This document shows positions 7,867 to 17,045 of a DNA stretch of 64,000 nucleotides, piece after piece. The notes under the pieces are model-generated. The model had not been told where the DNA came from, made no database searches, and saw only the letters and a list, made by a program, of their open reading frames with translations. Numbering within the stretch: position 1 is the first letter of the stretch; the number at the start of each line of letters is the position of its first letter. A program made the translations under genes and the position numbers. This DNA comes from UBA868 sp016776875 (lineage in GTDB: Bacteria > Pseudomonadota > Gammaproteobacteria > Arenicellales > UBA868): positions 1 to 64,000 of the forward strand of contig CP179198.1 in assembly GCA_051201585.1 (NCBI GenBank), read 5' to 3'.

Positions 7867-8749
7867 GTGAGGCAATTGGTTAGGCCTAAAAAATCAAATA
7901 TCACGATTCTGGTTCTTGGTGGTTTTGTTCTGACGTTGATGACATTGGTGTCCGCGCGTGCTGACACTGCAAAAGACCGGTTTCACGAGGCGAGAGAGGC
8001 CTTTGTTGAGCGGAAAACTTTAATATCACCGCTAAGCGGTATCGATCTAAAAACAGCAATAGACATCCAGGATCTCTTGATGCTCGATGTGGCAGCTGAA
8101 TTTGGTGCCACGGCAGGTTACTTTCAGGAACGGACTTCAAGCGGGAACCCGTTGCTTGGGGTGTTGCTCGAAAACATGTTTACTTCGACGGGAGCAACGG
8201 TCGTTGCATCAAATTCAGCTGACCTTCAATTGGCGCCCGCATGGGTTTTACGAATAGGTTCAATCAACGGGACAACCCGAGCCGAGCTATCAGAAGGTGA
8301 TGCCCCCGCGTCTTTTTTTTCAGAGCTGCATTCCGGCTGTTCTGATAAGAGATGATTTGATGAGCGAGCCCAATTCCGAAGCGATAACGTCTCAAACCGC
8401 TGTTAATCTTGGGATCCGATTTGTTGTGATGGGCCATCCCATTTCCCTTTCGGGCGAAGGCGGGCTACAGACGGTTTCTGGTGCCTTGAATGCGACATTG
8501 CTCGATAGTGACGGAGCGACATTGAGCGAAGGAGACGGTCTTGCGCCCAACGGCGCTCGCGTCTCTCTCCTGATCCGGAAGATGGCCAGCGATCTTAAAG
8601 CGCGAGGCCGGCAACTGCGAGCGAATGATCTGATTATTCTGGGTTCGGCAGGGCCAGAAGTGGTTTTGAATCAATCCCCTCGTGTCGTTGGGCGATTTGA
8701 GGCGGGCGCTGAAACCCGGAAAATTGTGTTGGCGATTAGGCCCGAGTAG
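7867..8749 (+). CDS. Exported 2-keto-4-pentenoate hydratase (MhpD/FAH-fold)-like protein, frameshifted at an 8-T run
   Basis: As read, two overlapping frames: the first ends at 8355 and the second continues to 8749. Deleting one T from the eight-T run 8313-8320 joins them into one 293-residue protein. Start: GTG 7867 with AAGG five bases before; an ATG at 7798 would place 23 unlikely residues before the signal peptide. Residues 1-30 are a signal peptide ending SARA. The rest resembles MhpD-type hydratases (NATLLDSDGATLSEGDG, then ARGRQLRANDLIILGSAGP, the GD-x-I-L-x-G end motif). Such enzymes are normally cytoplasmic, so export is odd. The catalytic Glu pair is not clearly seen; it may be a non-enzymatic relative. 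Confidence 0.6.
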
Positions 8750-8755
8750 TTCGCA

Positions 8756-10324
8756 TCAAGGCGTTCGAGGGGCTAGCAGGGTATTGACCCGTCGAACGTC
8801 TTCCTCGTTGAGGTCGCTTACCAGGCGCTCAAGTTCGAGCATCTGAAGGATATAGTCATATCGCTCGCTTAAAAAATCGCGCTGCGCTATAAAAAGGTCT
8901 CGTTGGGCGTCCAAAACAGCAATATTTGTCGTTAATCCTGCCGCAAAACTCTCTTCTTTGGCGACCAGTGCGTTCTCACCCGCTTCAACCGCTGCTGAAA
9001 GGGCTTCAAGTCGACGCAGTCTACTTTTAACGCTGAGAAACGTTTGGCGGGTATCGCTGATCAGCTCACGTGAGGCCGATTCATAGTCAGATCTCGACGC
9101 GTTTAAGTTATCTGCGGCCTCCCGAACCTTCGAGTTGATCAGGCCGCCCTGATAAAAAGGGATATCGACCGAAAAAAGTAATCTGGCTGAGGTGTCATCA
9201 CCTGTAGCGAGATCGTTGTAGCTGCCCGATACGCTTACGCCGAGAGTGGGCAGCCGAAGTGATTTCTGACGGTCGATTTCGAGGCTCGAAAGATCGATAC
9301 CGATACCTTTTGCCTGAAGCGAAACATTGTCGCTCAACGCGCGCTCGATCCATTGGTCGGCATCGTCGGGTTGTGGTGCGCCGAGCGAGACCGAGTCGGG
9401 TAGCGTCTTAAGGGGCCCAACATCTTGCCCGACTAAAACAACCAGTGATTGAGTCGCATCATCGACAAGTTTTTCTGACTCGATCGTGTCAGCGACCGCC
9501 TTTTCGAAACGCGCTCTTGCATCGAAGAGTTCTGTTCGGGTACCGAGTCCGACATCAAGGCGTTCCTGGGCGAGCTCGAGCTGGCGTTTTAACGCGGCTT
9601 GATTCTTTTTTGATAACTCAAGATTGTCCTCGGCAGCGAGCACGGTGAAATAGGCCCGGACCGTTCGACTGACCAAAGCTGATGCATCGAGCCGGTACTG
9701 AAGCTCCGCTTGATTCACCCTTTTCCTGGCTTGGTCAACCGTAATTCGACTACTCCGGTTGAAGAGGGATTGCGACAACGCGATCGAAGCTATAGAAGCA
9801 TCGTTAGTGTCTTGGGTGGAATCGGTGTAGCTACCTGTGGCGCTGAGTTGGGGCCTTAAAGGCGCTTTTGCTTGAGGGATCAGCTCATCTGCAGCCTGAT
9901 AGCGATAGGCCTGTGTTGCAAAAACAGGGTCTTGCGCTTTTGCTAATAAATAAACTTCAAGAAGGTCAGCGCTTTGAGTGACTTGAGCGGCTGCGGCGAC
10001 GTCAGTCTCGATGTTGTCTGTGGTCGGCTGACTTGAGAGTGTTAGCGTATCTGAGACGCTTTCGAGTGGCGCGGTGTCCTTTTTATCGGTTGGAACGATA
10101 AGTGTTTGTCCAGGATAAATGACAGGGTTAGAGCCGAGATTATTTAATTCAATTAGATTGGCACAGGGGATTTTTAAAGACTCGGCAATCTCACAGGGCG
10201 TATCTCCGGCTTTCACGAGATAACTTGTTGTCTCTCCACTCGCCACACTATAAAAAAGCGCAGTTGTTCCGAAAACAATAGGGATGAATGCGACAGGGTT
10301 CAGCAAGTGTTTCGGATTTCTCAT
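8756..10324 (-). CDS. tolC: TolC family outer-membrane channel with an N-terminal LysM domain
   Basis: TolC-type proteins form trimeric outer-membrane exit ducts for type I secretion and efflux pumps. This 522-residue protein has a signal peptide or anchor (about 8-30). A LysM domain follows (about 35-78: YLVKAGDTPCEIAESLKIP, LIELNNL, IYPGQTLIVPT), then a linker, then the TolC barrel-helix region from about 118 (LLEVYLLAKAQDPVFATQAY) to the end. LysM binds peptidoglycan. Fusion to TolC is unusual and could anchor the periplasmic channel to the wall. It follows the pcm-like gene by 12 bases, a pairing common in gammaproteobacteria. Which pump it serves is not shown. Confidence 0.9.
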   Translation of the reverse strand: MRNPKHLLNPVAFIPIVFGTTALFYSVASGETTSYLVKAGDTPCEIAESLKIPCANLIELNNLGSNPVIYPGQTLIVPTDKKDTAPLESVSDTLTLSSQPTTDNIETDVAAAAQVTQSADLLEVYLLAKAQDPVFATQAYRYQAADELIPQAKAPLRPQLSATGSYTDSTQDTNDASIASIALSQSLFNRSSRITVDQARKRVNQAELQYRLDASALVSRTVRAYFTVLAAEDNLELSKKNQAALKRQLELAQERLDVGLGTRTELFDARARFEKAVADTIESEKLVDDATQSLVVLVGQDVGPLKTLPDSVSLGAPQPDDADQWIERALSDNVSLQAKGIGIDLSSLEIDRQKSLRLPTLGVSVSGSYNDLATGDDTSARLLFSVDIPFYQGGLINSKVREAADNLNASRSDYESASRELISDTRQTFLSVKSRLRRLEALSAAVEAGENALVAKEESFAAGLTTNIAVLDAQRDLFIAQRDFLSERYDYILQMLELERLVSDLNEEDVRRVNTLLAPRTP

Positions 10325-10336
10325 TTTTCTTCCCGA

Positions 10337-11020
10337 TTACAGGTGGAATTCAGATTTTGTTTGAGCATTAATGAGTGGTGCGATGCAGGTATCAAAAAGC
10401 GAATGACGTTGAAGCGCCCCGTTTTTCAATCGGGTGATTACGATAGCCTCCATTGAGGGTAAATCGCCGACTACCGCCACAAGCCGCCCCCCGGGCTTAA
10501 GCAAAGTCTCATACGCCGCGGGTATTCGGGGCGTTGAGGCCGTCAATAGGATTCCGTCCCATTTTTTGGTATGGCCCCATCCTAAGGCCCCATCGCCCGC
10601 TTCTAGAGTAACGTTTTCGATCCCGTAGGAGTGGAGCTTGGCTTCAGTTTGTGCAAGAAATCCGGGGAATATATCGACCGATGTCACCTGATTGCCGAGT
10701 GTCGCCAGCAACGCGGTCATGAATCCGGAACCCGTGCCAATCTCAAGAATGTCATCATGATTCGTGGGCAAGAGCGCTTGGATAAGGCGGGCTTCGATCT
10801 TTGGCCGAAGCATGCATTGGCCCTGTTCTAGCGGTATTTCAATGTCCGCGTAGGCCATGGTTTTGTATTGGAGCGGCACAAAGTGTTGGCGATCGAGTTC
10901 GCGAAGTCCATCAATAACCTTAGGATTGAGAACGCCCCAGGGTCGAATTTGTTGCTCGATCATGTTGAATCGGGCGGGGCCAATGTTCATGTGTTGCGCA
11001 CTCGAAATTGTCATAATCAA
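10337..11020 (-). CDS. Protein-L-isoaspartate O-methyltransferase family protein
   Basis: A SAM-dependent methyltransferase of the Pcm family, which repairs isoaspartyl residues in aged proteins. Seen: FNMIEQQIRPW near the N-terminus, then ADIEIPLEQGQCMLRPK in place of the classical substrate-binding segment, SAM motif I DILEIGTGSGFMTALLA, and the post-I DGILLTASTPRIPAA. The usual Pcm signature has S or T at the TxSQP loop; here the loop is CMLRP, as in the divergent subgroup found beside tolC. Start could be the internal Met at residue 11. Its exact substrate is uncertain. Confidence 0.8.
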   Translation of the reverse strand: MIMTISSAQHMNIGPARFNMIEQQIRPWGVLNPKVIDGLRELDRQHFVPLQYKTMAYADIEIPLEQGQCMLRPKIEARLIQALLPTNHDDILEIGTGSGFMTALLATLGNQVTSVDIFPGFLAQTEAKLHSYGIENVTLEAGDGALGWGHTKKWDGILLTASTPRIPAAYETLLKPGGRLVAVVGDLPSMEAIVITRLKNGALQRHSLFDTCIAPLINAQTKSEFHL

Positions 11021-11111
11021 ATCTTAGCATGCAGGCTTATTCATCAACGTCGTCGCGGCGTAGCCAGCAGAAATTTTAGATCCGTTTGGAACGTCACCCC
11101 GAATCGTTACC

Positions 11112-11744
11112 ATGACACTTACTATTTATTACGTCGTTGATCCCATGTGTAGTTGGTGTTGGGGGTTCGCACCGGTTTGGCGAGAGTTTGTCTCTGAAAT
11201 TCCCGAATCTGCCACGGTCGTTGACCTGATGGGCGGTTTGGCTCCGGATAATGAGGCGCCGATGGACAGCGCGACGCGGCAATATGTTCAGGACGCCTGG
11301 GGCGCAGTGAAAGCCCGAACCGGTGCTGAATTTAATTTTGAATTTTGGGGCAAGTGTGAACCCAAGCGGTCGACTTATCCGGCGTGCCGGGCGGTAATCG
11401 CGGCAGGGGAACAGGCAAGCGGTGCTCGATCCCTGATGTATGACGCGATTCAAAGAGCTTATTTTCTTGGGGCCCGAAATCCCTCTGATGCCGAAATGCT
11501 CGAGTGCGTCGCCGGTGAAATTGGTTTGGATCAGAAACAATTTACTGAAGATTTAGCCTCTGATTACATCAACAGGATTTTGCAGCTAGAGCTTAAATCA
11601 GTGGCGAAATTGGGTGTTTCAGGGTTTCCCACGATTGTCGTAAAGCGAGCGTTGGGCGGCGAGCCCGCCCGTTATGACCTTTTAACCGCGGGCTTTTCCG
11701 ATATTGATGTGCTGAGAGACCGATTGCGCCGGCTCTTGGCGTGA
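11112..11744 (+). CDS. DsbA family thioredoxin-fold oxidoreductase
   Basis: A 210-residue DsbA-like protein with a CxxC active site very near the N-terminus (DPMCSWCWGF) and the cis-Pro loop VSGFPTIVV near 178. There is no signal peptide, so it is predicted to be cytoplasmic, like FrnE/2-hydroxychromene-isomerase-related members. An extra PACRA motif at about 97 may hold a third cysteine of interest. It stands alone between the divergent pcm-like gene and the atp operon. Substrate unknown. Confidence 0.8.
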   Translation: MTLTIYYVVDPMCSWCWGFAPVWREFVSEIPESATVVDLMGGLAPDNEAPMDSATRQYVQDAWGAVKARTGAEFNFEFWGKCEPKRSTYPACRAVIAAGEQASGARSLMYDAIQRAYFLGARNPSDAEMLECVAGEIGLDQKQFTEDLASDYINRILQLELKSVAKLGVSGFPTIVVKRALGGEPARYDLLTAGFSDIDVLRDRLRRLLA

Positions 11745-11817
11745 CGCCGCTTGCGCGAAGTGCTTTTTAGGTGCGCGTCTAAATGCGGGAGAAAAACTTA
11801 TTCTTAACTCGATATTA

Positions 11818-11847
11818 TTGACCCGACCGATACAATACCCCTATAAT
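11818..11847 (+). promoter_or_regulatory. Sigma-70 type promoter of the atp operon
   Basis: Seen: TTGACC (11818-11823), an 18-base spacer, and a perfect TATAAT (11842-11847), 21 bases before the atpI start. The short leader would place transcription initiation almost at atpI. Motif-based call. Confidence 0.7.
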
Positions 11848-11867
11848 TCGCGCCCTTTGCAACGCCT

Positions 11868-12290
11868 ATGATTAGATGGACGCTAGCTGTGACGGCAACA
11901 ACAGCCGTTATTGTCATCTTGTTTTTTGTTCTGTTTGCAAAAGATCAGGCGCACTCGGCAATGACCGGCGCCGGAATTGCTTTTATCGCGACGGGGTACG
12001 CGGTCAGGCGGGTTTTTTCCCTTCGGGGAGAACAGCTGCTGGAAGATAGTTCGGGAGCCGCAACTCTGGCCGGTCTTTATCGGGCAGAGTTTGGCAAGCT
12101 CGTGATTACCGGAGCACTTTGTGCCGTTGCGTTTGCAGTAGTTAAAGATTTAGCGGTAGGGGGTTTTTTAGTGGGCCTTGTGGCAACACTTTTGTCGGCG
12201 ACCTTCGGCGCGATTCTCGCGCAGGTCGGTGAAGAAAAAGGAGGTCCCGAAGAGATTAAGATCTTTCGGGACGAGTTTAGGCGAACTTAA
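11868..12290 (+). CDS. atpI: ATP synthase I protein (AtpI)
   Basis: AtpI is a small membrane protein that assists assembly of the c-ring and may help magnesium entry. The 140 residues include four hydrophobic segments (about 5-25, 33-47, 77-95 and 100-120), as expected for the family. It opens the atp operon, 11 bases before atpB, directly behind a good promoter. Sequence conservation in AtpI is low, so identity rests on topology and position. Confidence 0.85.
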   Translation: MIRWTLAVTATTAVIVILFFVLFAKDQAHSAMTGAGIAFIATGYAVRRVFSLRGEQLLEDSSGAATLAGLYRAEFGKLVITGALCAVAFAVVKDLAVGGFLVGLVATLLSATFGAILAQVGEEKGGPEEIKIFRDEFRRT

Positions 12291-12300
12291 GCATAATCGT

Positions 12301-13164
12301 ATGGCATCAGGCGAACCGCTTACAACGACGGGATACATCAAGCACCATCTCCAGAACCTGACCTTCGGGCAGTTTCCGGATGGGACATGGGGGCTGGCTC
12401 ACGGCGCTGCTGAAGCAAAGGCAATGGGGTTTTGGGCGATCCATGTGGACACCATGTTTTGGTCTGTTTTCTTGGGCGCACTCTTTCTCTGGGGCTTTCG
12501 AAAAGCCGCGGTCCGCGCGACTTCCGGTACGCCCAGCGGATTCCTGAATTTCGTTGAGTGGATTGTTGAGTTTGTCGACGAGAACGTCAGAGGATCCTTC
12601 TCCCATAAAAATGACCTAATAGCGCCCCTTGCGTTAACGCTTTTCGTTTGGGTGTTGTTAATGAACCTGATGGATCTTGTTCCGGTTGACTGGATTCCCG
12701 AGATCGCAAAATTAATGGGAATTGAATATATGAAGGTGGTGCCGACCACTGATCCCAATGCGACTTTCGGTATGGCGTTGGGCGTGTTTGTGTTGACGCT
12801 TTATTACAGTATTAAAGTAAAAGGAGTCGGGGGGTTCGCGGCAGAGCTCACGATGCAGCCGTTTGAAGCGAAAAACCCGATTCTGAAGGTCCTGTTCATT
12901 CCGGCTAACTTTTTCTTGGAGTTTGTGAGTCTTGTTTCCAAGCCGGTATCTTTGTCGCTCCGTCTTTTTGGTAATCTTTTTGCCGGAGAAATGATCTTTA
13001 TTTTAATCGCACTGTTATTTTCAGGCGGCGCGATTCTTGCGGTTGCCGGCGGCGTTTTACAGTGGGCATGGGCCGTGTTCCACATCCTCATTGTTTTGCT
13101 TCAGGCATTTATCTTTATGACACTGACGATCGTTTATTTGGAGATGGCGCACAGCCATCACTAA
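12301..13164 (+). CDS. atpB: F0F1 ATP synthase subunit a
   Basis: Subunit a forms the proton half-channels next to the c-ring. The 287-residue chain has five or six membrane helices. Seen: NLMDLVPVDWIPE, the essential-arginine helix SLSLRLFGNLFAGEMI (Arg in the middle), and the C-terminal QAFIFMTLTIVYLEMAHSHH typical of gammaproteobacteria. An upstream in-frame extension overlaps atpI; ATG 12301 gives the family N-terminus. Confidence 0.95.
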   Translation: MASGEPLTTTGYIKHHLQNLTFGQFPDGTWGLAHGAAEAKAMGFWAIHVDTMFWSVFLGALFLWGFRKAAVRATSGTPSGFLNFVEWIVEFVDENVRGSFSHKNDLIAPLALTLFVWVLLMNLMDLVPVDWIPEIAKLMGIEYMKVVPTTDPNATFGMALGVFVLTLYYSIKVKGVGGFAAELTMQPFEAKNPILKVLFIPANFFLEFVSLVSKPVSLSLRLFGNLFAGEMIFILIALLFSGGAILAVAGGVLQWAWAVFHILIVLLQAFIFMTLTIVYLEMAHSHH

Positions 13165-13220
13165 GGACATCAAACGATTTTTATTTGACCTAATCTGACA
13201 ACTTCCCACAGGAGAATCTC

Positions 13221-13457
13221 ATGGAAATAGCTTTACTTTATGTTGCCGGCGCAGTACTGCTTGGCCTCGCAGGCGTAGGGGTCGGCGTAGGGGTCGGCGT
13301 GCTCGGCGCCCGTTTTCTGGAAGGCATTGCTCGTCAGCCTGAACTACTCCCGATGCTTCGTACGCAGTTTTTTATTGTGATGGGGCTTGTTGACGCAATT
13401 CCGATTATTGGCGTGGCGATCGCGCTGTATATCATGTTCGCTGTTGTTGGCGGCTAA
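13221..13457 (+). CDS. atpE: F0F1 ATP synthase subunit c
   Basis: Subunit c is the proteolipid hairpin that makes the rotor ring. Length is 78 residues. Seen: helix 1 with a regular Gly-Val repeat (residues 18-26), the polar loop ARQPELLP, and helix 2 with the proton-binding Asp58 in FFIVMGLVDAIP. This is the proton-type, not the sodium-type, pattern (no Gln/Glu/Ser sodium set). The codons for the Gly-Val run contain a 12-base tandem duplication (13272-13295). AGGAG precedes the ATG. Confidence 0.97.
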   Translation: MEIALLYVAGAVLLGLAGVGVGVGVGVLGARFLEGIARQPELLPMLRTQFFIVMGLVDAIPIIGVAIALYIMFAVVGG

Positions 13458-13483
13458 CCCTTACTCGATTAAAGGAAGCGGTT

Positions 13484-13970
13484 ATGAACATCAACCTGAC
13501 GCTGATTGGACAGAGTGTCGCGTTCGTTGTGTTCGTCTGGTTTTGCATGAAATTTGTTTGGCCGCCGATTGTCTCCGCGCTGAATGAACGTAAAACCAAG
13601 ATTGCCGATGGCTTAGCAGCGGCCGAAGAGGGTCAGCGAGCAAAAGCGCAGGCGGAAGAACAGGTGACGCAAGTTACTAATGAAGCGAAAGAGCAAGCGC
13701 AGGAAATTATTCGGCGCGCCGAGAAACGCGAAGCCGAGATGGTAGAAGAAGCAAAAGGCACTGCGAGAAACGAAGGCGATCGAATCCTGGGCGCGGCTCG
13801 AGGTGAAATAGAGAAAGAGGCCAACATGGCTCGCGAAGCCCTTCGTGCGCAAGTGGCCGCATTATCTGTGGCGGGCGCGGCGAAGATTCTTGAGCAGGAA
13901 GTAGATGAAGGCGCACACGCGAAGATGCTCGATAACTTAATTGAGCAGCTTCAAGCTGGCTCTCAACTAG
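13484..13970 (+). CDS. atpF: F0F1 ATP synthase subunit b, C-terminus probably frameshifted
   Basis: Subunit b is the peripheral stalk: one N-terminal membrane helix (about 5-27, ending FVWPPIV), then a long charged helix. Up to Leu156 the protein matches the family and reaches the usual length (about 156). Beyond that the frame as read runs on to 14137, overlapping atpH by 160 bases, which is implausible. One excess base near 13950-13965 would let it end at TAG 13968-13970, eight bases before atpH. I give the corrected end. Alternatively the extension is real but non-conserved. Confidence 0.85.
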
Positions 13971-13977
13971 ATTCGAA

Positions 13978-14515
13978 ATGTCAGAAAACGCCAGTATCGC
14001 AAGACCTTACGCGCAAGCGGTGTTTGAGATTGCTCGAGAAAGTAACGCTTTCCCCGAGTGGTCCCAGGCGCTCGGGCGACTCGCTGATCTTGCCAGTCAA
14101 GAGCAAGTCAGTTCTTTGTTCTCGCATCCCCGGGTAGACAAAGAAGATGTCGCTTCGATTTTGATCGAAAGCTGCGGTGATCTTTTGGATTCGGCGGGCC
14201 AAAACTTTCTCAACTTGTTAGTCAGAAACGGCCGTCTCGGCACGCTCCCTGATATAGCAGAGCAGTTTGAATTGCTTCGGGCTGAAGAAGAACGCACGAT
14301 CACGGCGAAAGTCGAGAGTGCGCTTCCGGTCTCTGAGTCTCACCAAAAGCGTATTTCAGAAGCATTAGAGCGGAAAGCTGGGACGCCGGGTCGAACTGGA
14401 AGTGACAATGGATGCCACCTTGATTGGAGGCGCGGTGATTCGCGCGGGTGATCTGGTTATTGACGGATCAGTTCGTGCCCGATTGGAAAAATTAGCAGCT
14501 GCGATTAGCAGCTAA
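13978..14515 (+). CDS. atpH: F0F1 ATP synthase subunit delta, one-base frameshift
   Basis: Delta caps the F1 head and holds the stator. The N-terminal part (SENASIARPYAQAVFEIARE) and the middle match the family. As read the frame leaves the family at residue 133, after SEALERK, and ends at 14451. Removing one A from AAA at 14374-14376 restores LGRRVELEVTMDATLIGGAV and the standard C-terminus ending LAAAISS at TAA 14515, giving 178 residues, the usual length. As delta is needed for function, I take this as a sequencing error in an intact gene. Confidence 0.9.
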
Positions 14516-14554
14516 ACCCAAGTGCAGAAGAAAAGCTGCAAGAGGAATTAAAGA

Positions 14555-16102
14555 ATGTCTACGCAACTGAACCCATCCGAAATCAGTGAACTCATTAAAG
14601 AGCGGATTAAAGATTTTGATGCCGGCGCCGAAGCTCGAACCGAGGGCACGGTCGTTAGCTTGACCGACGGTATTTGCCGAATTCATGGACTGGCTGACGC
14701 AATGCAGGGCGAGATGCTGGAGTTCCCGAACGAGACGTTTGGGCTTGCGTTGAACCTGGAGCGGGATTCCGTAGGCGCGGTTGTGCTGGGGGATTACGAG
14801 CATATTGTTGAGGGCGATACGGTGAAATGCACAGGCCGCATCCTCGAGGTGCCGATCGGTCCGGGCCTTCTTGGTCGAGTTGTCGATTCCCTTGGAGAGC
14901 CGATTGATGGTAAGGGCCCAATTGATGCTTCTGGCTCCGCACCGATTGAAAGCATTGCGCCCGGCGTGATTACCCGGCAATCCGTTTCTGAGCCCGTCCA
15001 GACAGGTCTTAAGTCAATTGACTCCATGGTGCCTGTAGGTCGGGGCCAACGAGAACTTATCATTGGTGACCGCCAGACCGGCAAAACAGCCGTTGCGATC
15101 GACGCGATCATCAACCAGAAAGGCAAGGGTATTAAATGTATCTATGTGGCGATTGGGCAGAAAGCCTCTTCCGTTGCTATTGTGGTGAGCAAACTCGAAG
15201 AACATGGTGCGATGGATCACACCATTGTGGTTTCGGCATCTGCGGCTGAGTCAGCGGCAATGCAGTACATCGCACCTTACGCGGGATGTACGATGGGCGA
15301 GTACTTTCGTGATCGAGGCGAAGATGCGCTGATTATTTATGATGATTTGACGAAGCAGGCATGGGCATATCGGCAGGTCAGTTTGCTGCTGAGGCGTCCG
15401 CCAGGCCGGGAGGCGTATCCGGGAGACGTGTTTTATCTGCATTCCCGGCTTCTCGAGCGCGCCGCCCGGATTAATCCGGAAGAAGTAGAGAAGCGCACTA
15501 ACGGAGAGGTCAAAGGCAAGACAGGATCATTGACGGCATTGCCGATTATTGAGACGCAAGCAGGCGACGTATCGGCGTTTGTACCCACTAACGTCATCTC
15601 GATTACCGACGGCCAAATTTTTCTCGAGACCGATCTTTTCAACGCCGGAATTCGGCCAGCTATTAACGCGGGCCTATCGGTGTCGAGAGTGGGGGGCGCA
15701 GCACAGTGCCCGCTCATTAAAAAACTTGGCGGCGGTATTCGCTTGGCACTCGCGCAGTATAGAGAGCTGGCAGCGTTTTCCCAGTTTGCTTCAGACCTTG
15801 ATGAAGCGACTCGCAAGCAACTGGAGCGTGGAGAGCGCGCGACAGAGCTGATGAAGCAAAAACAATATTCAACGATGTCTGTTGCTGAAATGGCCGTGAG
15901 TCTATTTGCAGCGAACGAGGGCTACCTTGATGATGTCGAAGCAAAGAGCGTGGTTGAGTTTGAGCAGGCGCTGCAAAGTCACATGAAGAGCCAACATGCT
16001 GATTTCATGGATGAGATGAATCGGGATCAAGCGTATAGCGACGAGGTTGCCGCAAAGTTGCACGAGGCGCTCAAAGATTTCAAAGCGAACGGCAGCTGGT
16101 AG
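14555..16102 (+). CDS. atpA: F0F1 ATP synthase subunit alpha
   Basis: Alpha is the non-catalytic nucleotide-binding subunit of F1. Length is 515 residues, as usual. Seen: N-terminal STQLNPSEISELIKERI, P-loop GDRQTGKTAVAID near 170, YDDLTKQAWAYRQ, the arginine-finger region RPGLSVSRVGGAAQ-like (read as INAGLSVSRVGGAAQ), and a standard C-terminus. The ATG has GAGGA ten bases upstream. It sits fifth after atpB in the expected order. Confidence 0.98.
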   Translation: MSTQLNPSEISELIKERIKDFDAGAEARTEGTVVSLTDGICRIHGLADAMQGEMLEFPNETFGLALNLERDSVGAVVLGDYEHIVEGDTVKCTGRILEVPIGPGLLGRVVDSLGEPIDGKGPIDASGSAPIESIAPGVITRQSVSEPVQTGLKSIDSMVPVGRGQRELIIGDRQTGKTAVAIDAIINQKGKGIKCIYVAIGQKASSVAIVVSKLEEHGAMDHTIVVSASAAESAAMQYIAPYAGCTMGEYFRDRGEDALIIYDDLTKQAWAYRQVSLLLRRPPGREAYPGDVFYLHSRLLERAARINPEEVEKRTNGEVKGKTGSLTALPIIETQAGDVSAFVPTNVISITDGQIFLETDLFNAGIRPAINAGLSVSRVGGAAQCPLIKKLGGGIRLALAQYRELAAFSQFASDLDEATRKQLERGERATELMKQKQYSTMSVAEMAVSLFAANEGYLDDVEAKSVVEFEQALQSHMKSQHADFMDEMNRDQAYSDEVAAKLHEALKDFKANGSW

Positions 16103-16130
16103 CCGATCCACCTAAAAAGGCTTAAGGAAT

Positions 16131-16994
16131 ATGGCAGGCGCCAAAGAAATTCGAACCCAGATCAAGAGTATTCAAAACACTCAGAAGATCACCAAAGCCA
16201 TGGAAATGGTGGCGGCAAGCAAAATGCGCAGGGCGCAGGAGCGTATGGCTCAGGCTCGCCCTTACGCTGACAAGATGGCAAGCGTCATGAGCCATCTCGC
16301 GCAGGCTAACCTCGAATACAAACACAGCTTTACCGAAGAGCGGGAACCCAAGCGGATCGGGTTTATCATCGTGTCGAGTGATCGCGGCTTGTGTGGTGGA
16401 TTAAATATCAATCTTTTCCGAAAGGTCGTACAGACCATGTCGGATTGGCAAGCGAAGGGCGTGGAGATCGACGCCACCGTTATCGGCAAAAAGGGCCTCG
16501 GGTTTTTTAAGCGGGTCGGCGTAAACATTGTTTCGGAAGCGACCCAGATCGGCGATAAGCCAGAGTTAGCCGACTTGATTGGAGCCATGAAAGTCATGAT
16601 GGATGCTTTCAGTGAGGGCCGAATTGATCGCGTGTTTCTTGCGCACAACGGTTTCGTTACCACGATGACCCAGGAGCCTCGGGTGGATCAGCTTCTTCCG
16701 GTTTCAGCTCCTGAAAAAGACGACCGGTTAGAGCAACATTGGGACTATCTCTACGAGCCTGATGCTCGAGAGGTTCTCGATGGATTAATGATGCGATATG
16801 TGGAGTCATTAATTTATAGAGGGGTTGTGGAGAACATTTCCTGTGAAATGGCGGCCCGAATGGTCGCAATGAAATCCGCTTCTGATAACGCCGGCAATTT
16901 AATAGATGAGCTTCAGCTGGTTTATAACAAGGCACGTCAAGCGGCTATTACCCAAGAAATTTCTGAGATTGTGAGTGGCGCAGCCGCGGTTTAA
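16131..16994 (+). CDS. atpG: F0F1 ATP synthase subunit gamma
   Basis: Gamma is the central rotor shaft linking the c-ring to F1. The 287 residues match the family. Seen: N-terminal helix AGAKEIRTQIKSIQNTQKIT followed by KAMEMVAASKMRRAQ, the Rossmann-like middle with SSDRGLCGGLN, and the C-terminal helix SASDNAGNLIDELQLVYNKA with RQAAITQEISEIVSGAAAV. Start ATG is preceded by AAGGAA. Confidence 0.97.
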   Translation: MAGAKEIRTQIKSIQNTQKITKAMEMVAASKMRRAQERMAQARPYADKMASVMSHLAQANLEYKHSFTEEREPKRIGFIIVSSDRGLCGGLNINLFRKVVQTMSDWQAKGVEIDATVIGKKGLGFFKRVGVNIVSEATQIGDKPELADLIGAMKVMMDAFSEGRIDRVFLAHNGFVTTMTQEPRVDQLLPVSAPEKDDRLEQHWDYLYEPDAREVLDGLMMRYVESLIYRGVVENISCEMAARMVAMKSASDNAGNLIDELQLVYNKARQAAITQEISEIVSGAAAV

Positions 16995-17045
16995 GCGGAC
17001 GGTGGCCAACGAAAAAGATAAGGAACCTTTAAGAGGAATCATGCT

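Noticed and set aside
13955..14137. A genuine 217-residue subunit b reading into atpH
   Set aside because: The first 156 residues already equal a full subunit b. The extra part overlaps atpH by 160 bases and looks like shadow translation; a one-base shift gives a stop just before atpH.
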